Source: Streptomyces sp. NBC_00459
GTDB taxonomy: Bacteria > Actinomycetota > Actinomycetes > Streptomycetales > Streptomycetaceae
Reading direction: 5' to 3'
Assembly (NCBI RefSeq): GCF_036013955.1
Contig: NZ_CP107903.1
Span: forward strand, 248,001-312,000
Length of the DNA stretch: 64,000 nucleotides
Part shown: positions 58,723-64,000 of the stretch, one piece after another
Position numbering within the stretch: the stretch's first letter is position 1
Layout of the letters: every line of letters begins with the position of its first letter
Position numbers and translations under genes: made by a program
Notes under the pieces: model-generated
The model's database searches: none
What the model was told of the DNA's origin: nothing
What the model saw: only the letters and a program-made list of their open reading frames with translations

Positions 58723-60476
58723 GCGTCCCAGGTAACGAGGTCGGCTGTCGCGGTGATGCGGGCAACGGGGTTGTCTCGAATCTCCTCCAACAGGCCGCGC
58801 TGGGCCGGGTCCGGCCAGACGAGCGAGCAACGAACACAGGCGTGTTCATGAACACAAGGGCTTGAAAAAACGCGCGAGCGCAGGTGCCGATGGACGCCTT
58901 GCGCTTCTCGAAGTGCGCAAGGAAAGCGTCCCATTCCTCCTCGGTGTGCGTCCGATATTCGTCGCTGGGTCGGGTGGTCCGGCGACGGCCGATGAAGGCG
59001 CGGTGGGCCTCGATCGTCTCGGCCGGGTAGATCGCCTTGTAACCCATCGTCGTATCAAGACTCTTATGCCCGCAGATCACTTGGGTGATAGGCGGTGGCA
59101 GGCCGTTCATGATGGCGTCGGTCACGAAGATCCTTCGGAAGTCGTGCAGGGAGAAGACGAGCGGTTCGCCGGCGGCATCAGTGAGGCCCGTGGCGGCCAG
59201 CGCGTTGATCAGAAACTTGCGGAGCGCGGTCGGGGTGAAAGCGCGGTGTTCGGTGCCGATATCGCGCTGGAACACCAGCGGCATCGGCGGGTTCCAGACC
59301 CGCTCGTGGACGTCGTAGGAGGTCACCGGCGGGATCACACCGCTGCTTCCTCGCAGGCGGCGGATGATGGTGGAAATGATGTCCGCCAGTTCCGGGCTGA
59401 CCAGCAGGAGCCGTTCGCTGTCGGTCTTGGACGGGGCGACCTGCAACAGGGGCACGACTTCGCCGGTGGTTGGGAGCCGGGTTTCGGTGATGCTGTGGTG
59501 GGTCAGCTCCAGGAGCTCCTCGTTGCGGATGCCAGTCAGGCGCAGGACCTCGATCGCGGCGAAGGCCCAGAAGGCTTCGCTCTCCTCGTAGGTGAGGTTC
59601 CGCCGCTGCCCGGTCAAGGTCTCCTCGGCCCAGGTCAAGTGCCCGGCGGCCTTGGGCGCAACGGTTCTGCGCAAGGCTCCGGCGGTGTCGGGGATCAGAT
59701 CCCCGGGCCTGGGTGTGCTCGGCCGCGGTGCGTCGCCTGCGGTCCACTGTGTCGCCCAGCACCGGCAGGGCGGGAAGCCATTCGCGAGTGCGCTGGTCCA
59801 TCCGGGCCTTGCGGTGTTTGCGGTCCTTGGCCTTGCTGATCTCCTCATTGCTGATCGGGCGGGGCACCACCCACGGTGCCCCGCGGGCTGGCTCTGCCGC
59901 AGCACAATGGGCGACGTCCAGATAGAAGGCGCGGACGCGAATGAGCTCGTCCTTGGCGTTCAGCCTGGGACTGACGACCTCGACGGCGGTGCCGTCTGGA
60001 CCGATCGTGCTGCGTCTCTTGGTGGCGATGTCTGTCGTCCAGGCTCGGGCCAGTGCCGATGGCAGCCTCAGGGAATCGATGCCCGGTGAAAGTGCTTCGA
60101 CCCTGGTCCAGAACAGCCCGGCCAGCGTGCGCGACACAGTGTCCAGGCTGGTGTAATCCAACGATGGCTGCCGTTCGTGCAGGTTATCCACGATCAGGTC
60201 GCGGACCGGGCGGCACCGGATCGGATAGCGATCCACGAGTTCTTCGATGCTCAGCCGGCCGACGGCGAGCCTGAACGCCCGGATTGTGGCCGGGGCGTAC
60301 TCAGGGACGAGATCCAGTGCCCGCGGCCGAAGGTAGAAGTCGACTTTGCGCTGACCCCCGCGGACATCGACTCGACGCATGGTGTCGACCCGTTCCACGC
60401 AGCCGCCGACGGTGATGTCCGTGACCGACCCGCCCTCGTGGCAGGCTCCACGGCCGACCTCTGCGGACCGTGTCAC
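58723..60476 (-). pseudogene. Tyrosine recombinase/integrase with two frameshifts
   Basis: The N-terminal half (frame ending near 59720) contains RALDLVPEYAPATIRAFRLA and PISNEEISKAKDRKHRKARM to LPVLGDTVDRRRRTAAEHT. The catalytic half continues in another frame: VLRLTGIRNEELLELTHHSI (first Arg), FSLHDFRRIFVTDAIMNGLP (H-x-x-R), ITQVICGHKSLDTTMGYKAI (GH and Tyr). A second frameshift near 58860 moves the tail CVHEHACVRCSLVWPDPAQR-GLLEEIRDN to a third frame. The IS630-type element is inserted just beyond (58721). The integrase is therefore inactive, although the catalytic residues are intact. Confidence 0.82.
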
Positions 60477-60684
60477 CTTCTTCGTACCGCAGCTGCGACA
60501 CCAGCGTGCCGAAACAGCGAGGGCTCAACCCAGTGAACGGGGCTGCCCAACACGGCTGCGACGCTGTGATCACAGCAGAACACCGCGAGATCATTTCGCC
60601 TCGCCCAGGTGCCCCGTTCACGGCCGTTCTGGACGGTCCCACCGAATTTCGAGCAGCGCTCCTAACCGACCCTGGTGACCTGGG

Positions 60685-61212
60685 TCAATCAAAGAGGGCA
60701 ACAACTCCATTTACCCAGATCGCGACGAACGCAAGAACCCCCACCAGGCAGCCGACACCCGCCAGCACACCGCCGACCGTCCACGGCTCGGAGGGCGCTT
60801 CGTACTTTTCCTCCAAGCCGTCCTTGTAGGAGGCGGGGTCGTCCCAGCCGACGGGGTGCCCCAGCTCCTCGGCGCAAGCAGTCCGCACCGCGACCAGCTG
60901 CCTCTTCGCGAATGAGGTGGCAGCCATCGCCTCAGGGTCGCGCCAGGCGAGGGCCTTCATGCGCCACCCGGGAGACCCGTACCGCGCCTCGAAGGCGGCG
61001 GTCTCGTCGGCGTTGCGGTCCTCTTCGAGGTACATCCAGCGTCCGGCCTCGGCGGAGTCGCCATAGAGCCGGTACACCTCGGCCAGACGCCGACGGAGCG
61101 TCAGGTCGTACGGGAAGGAGGAGACGAGACCGCGCAAACGCTGGCGCGCGACCGGAACCCGGCCGGCGGCCAGGTCCACATCGACTCGGGCAAGGGTCTC
61201 TCTCAGCGGCAT
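60685..61212 (-). CDS. DUF6584-family protein
   Basis: A 175-aa protein starting MPLRETLARVDVDLAAGRVP. TPR-like residues follow: ARQRLRGLVSSFPYDLTLRR and LAEVYRLYGDSAEAGRWMYL (residues 20-65). CAEELGHPVGWDDPASYKDG comes near 120, and a C-terminal membrane helix WTVGGVLAGVGCLVGVLAFVAIW near 150. This layout is that of DUF6584 proteins, common single genes in Streptomyces with unknown function. The start at 61212 gives the usual N-terminus; GTG 61233 is in frame upstream. Confidence 0.75.
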   Translation of the reverse strand: MPLRETLARVDVDLAAGRVPVARQRLRGLVSSFPYDLTLRRRLAEVYRLYGDSAEAGRWMYLEEDRNADETAAFEARYGSPGWRMKALAWRDPEAMAATSFAKRQLVAVRTACAEELGHPVGWDDPASYKDGLEEKYEAPSEPWTVGGVLAGVGCLVGVLAFVAIWVNGVVALFD

Positions 61213-61267
61213 GACCACATGATCGGTTACCACACTGATCCACGTCGACCTGGTTTTCGCTCAGCAC

Positions 61268-61615
61268 TCACTCGCTCTCAACAGCATCGACCGAACCCCA
61301 CTGAGACTGGACACCATCACTTACGGGACAAGTCTTGGACAGCCCTGTCTTCGACCACGGTGGGTCGGCCGGACTGTGTGATGGAAGATGTGGGCCCTCC
61401 AGGCCCTTCGCCAAGTCGAGGACGTACACGGTGTTGGTGTCCGTGTCGGGGCGGGCGACGAGTTGGCGGACCGCGTCGAGCGCGTCTCCCCCGCTGAAGG
61501 CGGCCTGCTGCTGGTCGCACGTGGTGTAGAAGTGGTAGGCGCCGATGCCCTCGTCGGCCGGCGTCAGAAGCTGGGCGGGTGTGGACAGGCGAGCGAAGGT
61601 GTCCGGGTGCGTCAT
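61268..61615 (-). CDS. Hypothetical protein (115 aa)
   Basis: A 115-aa protein: MTHPDTFARLSTPAQLLTPA, GAYHFYTTCDQQQAAFSGGD, ALDAVRQLVARPDTDTNTVY, VLDLAKGLEGPH. The last 30 residues are low-complexity and may be non-native. ATG 61615 has a strong GGAGGAGCGGG upstream, so expression is likely. No family recognised. Confidence 0.5.
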   Translation of the reverse strand: MTHPDTFARLSTPAQLLTPADEGIGAYHFYTTCDQQQAAFSGGDALDAVRQLVARPDTDTNTVYVLDLAKGLEGPHLPSHSPADPPWSKTGLSKTCPVSDGVQSQWGSVDAVESE

Positions 61616-61908
61616 CCCGCTCCTCCTCGCGTGGTGAGCAGGTAACGACTTCCCGGAGTGCGGTCGTCGGCGCCCGAGGATCCAGCCCGCGTCGGTCAGC
61701 GTGGCCGGGTATCTGCTGACCTACACGCTCACCAGGGTTCCGAGGTGAACCTGGTCCTCCAGCTGATCTTGAAGCGTTATGAGAAGAGCTCGATCACCCT
61801 GACCACGAACAAGACCTTCAGCAAACCGCACATGTTCCGGCGAACCTGTGTCAGGCAGTGCCGAAACATCACTGGTTCGACCTGGGCAGAGAGAGCAGGT
61901 CGGTGCCG

Positions 61909-62571
61909 TTACCGTTGCCGCTCTGTCTGGATGCCGATGACATAGTGGATCGCGGATGCGACGTTGTCGGCGACATGGGTGGGTCGGTAGGCCGCCTCGG
62001 TCCACGGTCGGCCGCCTGACACCCAGACGCTCGAGACATCAAGCCTGTGCGCACCGGCGATGTCGGCCTGGGGTGAGTCGCCGATGATCCAGGCCTCCTG
62101 GAGGGAGGCTCCGACGGCCGTTGCCGCCGCCTTGAAGATCGCCGGATCGGGCTTCTTGTGGCCCACTTCCTCGGAGATCGTCCATCCATGGACCAGCCGG
62201 TCGAGTCCGGTGTTCCGGATCTTGGCTTCTTGTTGCACGGTTCGGCCGTTGGTGACGATCATGCAGGACCAGCCCTCGGTGGTTGCCTTGCTTAGCGCGT
62301 TGCGGGTGGCTTCGGCCAGGACAACCCGATCCGCGGCGCCACGATCGAGAAAGACGCGGATGGCGGTCTCGCGCAGGGACGCTCCGTACCGTTCGGCTAC
62401 GGCCGTGGCGAGAGCTTCCCTGGATGTGTATCCGCTGGCGTCGGTGGACATCAGCCATTCAATGTCGGATTCGGGCAGTGCGTGCTCGGCCAGGAAAGCG
62501 GCCGTCGCGTCCCGGAAGGCGGCATCGCGATCGACCAAGGTGTTGTCGAGGTCGAGCATCAGCAACGGCAT
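61909..62571 (-). CDS. HAD-superfamily hydrolase
   Basis: A 220-aa HAD phosphatase-type protein. Motif I is LLMLDLDNTLVDRDAAF (nucleophile Asp near residue 6), motif II SCMIVTNGRTVQQ near 105, motif III lysine in HKKPDPAIFKAAA near 135, and motif IV IIGDSPQADIAGA near 160. A helical C1 cap lies between motifs I and II. It is close to YjjG/PGP-like and N-acylneuraminate-9-phosphatase-like hydrolases; the substrate is not predictable. ATG 62571. Confidence 0.86.
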   Translation of the reverse strand: MPLLMLDLDNTLVDRDAAFRDATAAFLAEHALPESDIEWLMSTDASGYTSREALATAVAERYGASLRETAIRVFLDRGAADRVVLAEATRNALSKATTEGWSCMIVTNGRTVQQEAKIRNTGLDRLVHGWTISEEVGHKKPDPAIFKAAATAVGASLQEAWIIGDSPQADIAGAHRLDVSSVWVSGGRPWTEAAYRPTHVADNVASAIHYVIGIQTERQR

Positions 62572-62733
62572 GCCCGGCAGTAGATCACGTCCAGTACTGC
62601 GAGGGCAGGCACTGTAAGACGTTTGGCGGTCCCCCGCGATCTCCTGACCGGCGCTGGTCGCTCTTGTCGGTCCCCACCAGTTGGCGGGGGCGGACCCGGC
62701 GGGCGGGCACCGAGTAGAGGTTGCCGCCAGTGG

Positions 62734-63246
62734 CTATCGGGCAGTCCTTGCCGACCGGCGCCTCCGCGATCCGCGATGTGCGATGTGCCCGGCCCGGAAA
62801 AGACGCTTGGCCATGCCGAGGCGTTCATACGTGGCGATGGCCGGGGCGTTGCCGGTGAGCACCATGAGCGTGGCCCGGCCGTGCTGGTTGACGAGGGTGT
62901 CCACCAAGAAGCCGTACACGGCCCGCGCAAGACCGCGCCTGCGGGCGCCTGGGTGGGTGACCACACCGCCCATGAACCCGCATCCGGCCGCGGTCCATGT
63001 GTCCGCCGCCACCGCCAGCGGTTGCGCCCCGACGCTGCTGTCCACTTCGCCGTCGCCGCGTCGTGGCACCAGGCGCGTACCCCCCGGCCCCAGTCCGTCA
63101 CCGCCTTGTCCCTGGGCGGCCCAGACCGGATGCCCGTCGCCGGCCGCGGCTGCTCGATGTCGCTGAGCCGTGCAAGTTCCTCGATACGCCGTGCCTACCA
63201 GGCGTTCTTGGAGGCCCGCTGCCACCCAGCCCTCATCGATTGCCAC
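62734..63246 (-). pseudogene. GNAT acetyltransferase, probably frameshifted
   Basis: The C-terminal GNAT core is clear: CGFMGGVVTHPGARRRGLAR (acetyl-CoA P-loop, near residue 90), AVYGFLVDTLVNQHGRATLM, LTGNAPAIATYERLGMAKR. The N-terminal 85 residues of this frame (AQRHRAAAAGDGHPVWAAQG) look unnatural, while the overlapping minus frame reads WGRGVRAWCHDAATAKWTAA. One frameshift near 63000 would join them. It may be a pseudogene or contain a sequencing error. Confidence 0.55.
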
Positions 63247-63621
63247 ACATGATCACGTATCTGACCATACTTGGGGAATGCGAATGCGAGGTGGCCGCCG
63301 ACATCCTCCGCCCTCGATCTCAATGGCCCCCGCCGCGCCCTCACCCACTTCGATCAGGCACGACACGTCCGGTACGCGGCCGACCGCTAGGTCCGCGACC
63401 ACATCGTCGGCCTCACCCGCACCGTCCCCGCCCACCTGCAGACCGGTGCCCCGGACGCCGCGTGCGCCGTCGCGACCAACGCCTGCACCCGGAACGCCAC
63501 CCTCAACTCTTCACGGCCTTCGAACGCCCTTGAGACCCTCCGCAACGAGCTCACGACCACCGGCACATGCGGGTGGTCCGACACTTTCTGCTGCTCAGCG
63601 CCTGCCCTCAGGGAGACCCGG
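63247..63621. other. Interval without an intact gene
   Basis: A plus-strand frame reads ALTHFDQARHVRYAADR, a TAG, then VRDHIVGLTRTVPAHLQTGA, which looks like a decayed coding sequence of unknown family. No other feature is seen. Confidence 0.3.
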
Positions 63622-64000
63622 TCACCACGAGAGCCCGTCGCTCTCCCGCCAGATCTCGTGGACTTGCAGATCCGGAGACGAGTAGAACAGCACACCACCG
63701 TCGTAGAGGCGGTAGCGATACCGGCCGACCCGCTCCAGGTGACGCCGACGCGACGGGTCGCCTTCGGGCAGAACGAGCGCAACGGACCCGCGACAGTCAC
63801 GCAGGACGCCCCGCGACGTGATCTTCCCGGTGATGATCGCCACGAAGGTGTCGACCATGAGCTGGGCTGCGTTGCCGTGCATCGGGTCGGGGCCGCAGAA
63901 TCCGGTCATGCCCGCCACTCCCGTGATCTCGATGTCCTCGGAGCCGGGCGCCCGCCCAAGGGCGATTGCTTCCCGTACTCCGGTGATCGTGAGGCGGTGG
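63622..64000 (-). CDS. Hypothetical protein, 5' end outside the window
   Basis: The frame is open to the right edge: TITGVREAIALGRAPGSEDI, then GVAGMTGFCGPDPMHGNAAQ, LMVDTFVAIITGKITSRGVL, RYRYRLYDGGVLFYSSPDLQ, ending SDGLSW. At least 125 residues are present. An ATG at 63918 is possible, but the similarity in composition upstream suggests the protein begins beyond the window. Family not recognised. Confidence 0.5.
   Translation of the reverse strand, partial: HRLTITGVREAIALGRAPGSEDIEITGVAGMTGFCGPDPMHGNAAQLMVDTFVAIITGKITSRGVLRDCRGSVALVLPEGDPSRRRHLERVGRYRYRLYDGGVLFYSSPDLQVHEIWRESDGLSW

Noticed and set aside
56997..58724. The 28-bp repeats as integrase attachment sites
   Set aside because: They are inverted rather than direct, are flanked by TA and enclose an IS630 transposase, so transposon ends explain them better.
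1..64000. CRISPR arrays, tRNA or rRNA genes
   Set aside because: No regularly spaced repeats and no cloverleaf or rRNA-like sequence was recognised on either strand.

Overview
The window is high-GC actinobacterial DNA, almost certainly a Streptomyces chromosome. The signs are GC-rich third codon positions, GTG and TTG starts, typical families (DUF3060, DUF6584, HxlR, mycothiol-type DinB proteins) and layers of decayed insertion sequences. It falls into a coherent catabolic locus (1 to about 33.1 kb) and a patchwork of housekeeping genes, mobile elements and gene fragments (33.3 to 64 kb).

Catabolic locus. The left edge carries the first codons of a MetF-like methylenetetrahydrofolate reductase. 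Next to it are a LigM-like tetrahydrofolate-dependent O-demethylase (274-1617), an extra dihydropteroate synthase (1782-2735), a sugar-type ABC importer (3285-7067), a MarR regulator, a second LigM-like demethylase (7859-9202), a LysR regulator, and a third, divergent GcvT-fold protein (10529-11890). A long minus-strand operon-like run from 24950 to 10529 encodes a VOC extradiol-type dioxygenase, two aldehyde dehydrogenases, a fumarylacetoacetase-family hydrolase, a small VOC protein, an alpha/beta hydrolase, an HbpS/GlcG protein, a MetE-fold protein without the usual zinc ligands, an LhgO-type oxidase, an amidohydrolase, a ThDP enzyme and an Ldh2-family dehydrogenase. Carboxymuconolactone decarboxylase-like, cupin, dienelactone hydrolase, FAD monooxygenase, MFS and HxlR genes extend it rightward. 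The simplest reading is import and demethylation of a methoxylated aromatic onto THF, oxidation of methyl-THF by MetF, ring opening and side-chain processing. The substrate is not determined. Palindromes of the type CTAGATCGWTCTAG in front of the first demethylase, folP and the first lysR suggest one regulon.

Patchwork region. A DUF3060 lipoprotein, a transposase pseudogene, a DUF5995 gene and a polyketide synthase ACP/thioesterase stub lead to a roughly 0.5-0.8 kb segment present twice in direct orientation (36557-37365 and 45599-46139). The copies bracket a 4-hydroxy-2-oxovalerate aldolase, a metallophosphoesterase, RecQ and an aminoglycoside-phosphotransferase-like gene. Each copy carries a small secreted peptidoglycan-binding protein gene, damaged in a different way. 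A DUF1906 protein (46451-48703) with a degenerate M15-peptidase-like neighbour follows.

From 50 kb on there are two IS3-family elements (one internally deleted, one complete with a 3-bp target duplication), IS630-family elements, and three separate C-terminal remnants of the same kind of tyrosine integrase. The integrase near 59-60 kb is itself frameshifted. The most unusual structure is an IS630-type element (57001-58720). Its 24-bp inverted repeats, flanked by TA, enclose the transposase plus an unrelated 164-aa gene. A matching inverted-repeat end at 52249-52272 beside another IS630 fragment suggests a second element of the same design carrying a DinB/maleylpyruvate-isomerase-like gene. 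No tRNA, rRNA or CRISPR array was recognised.
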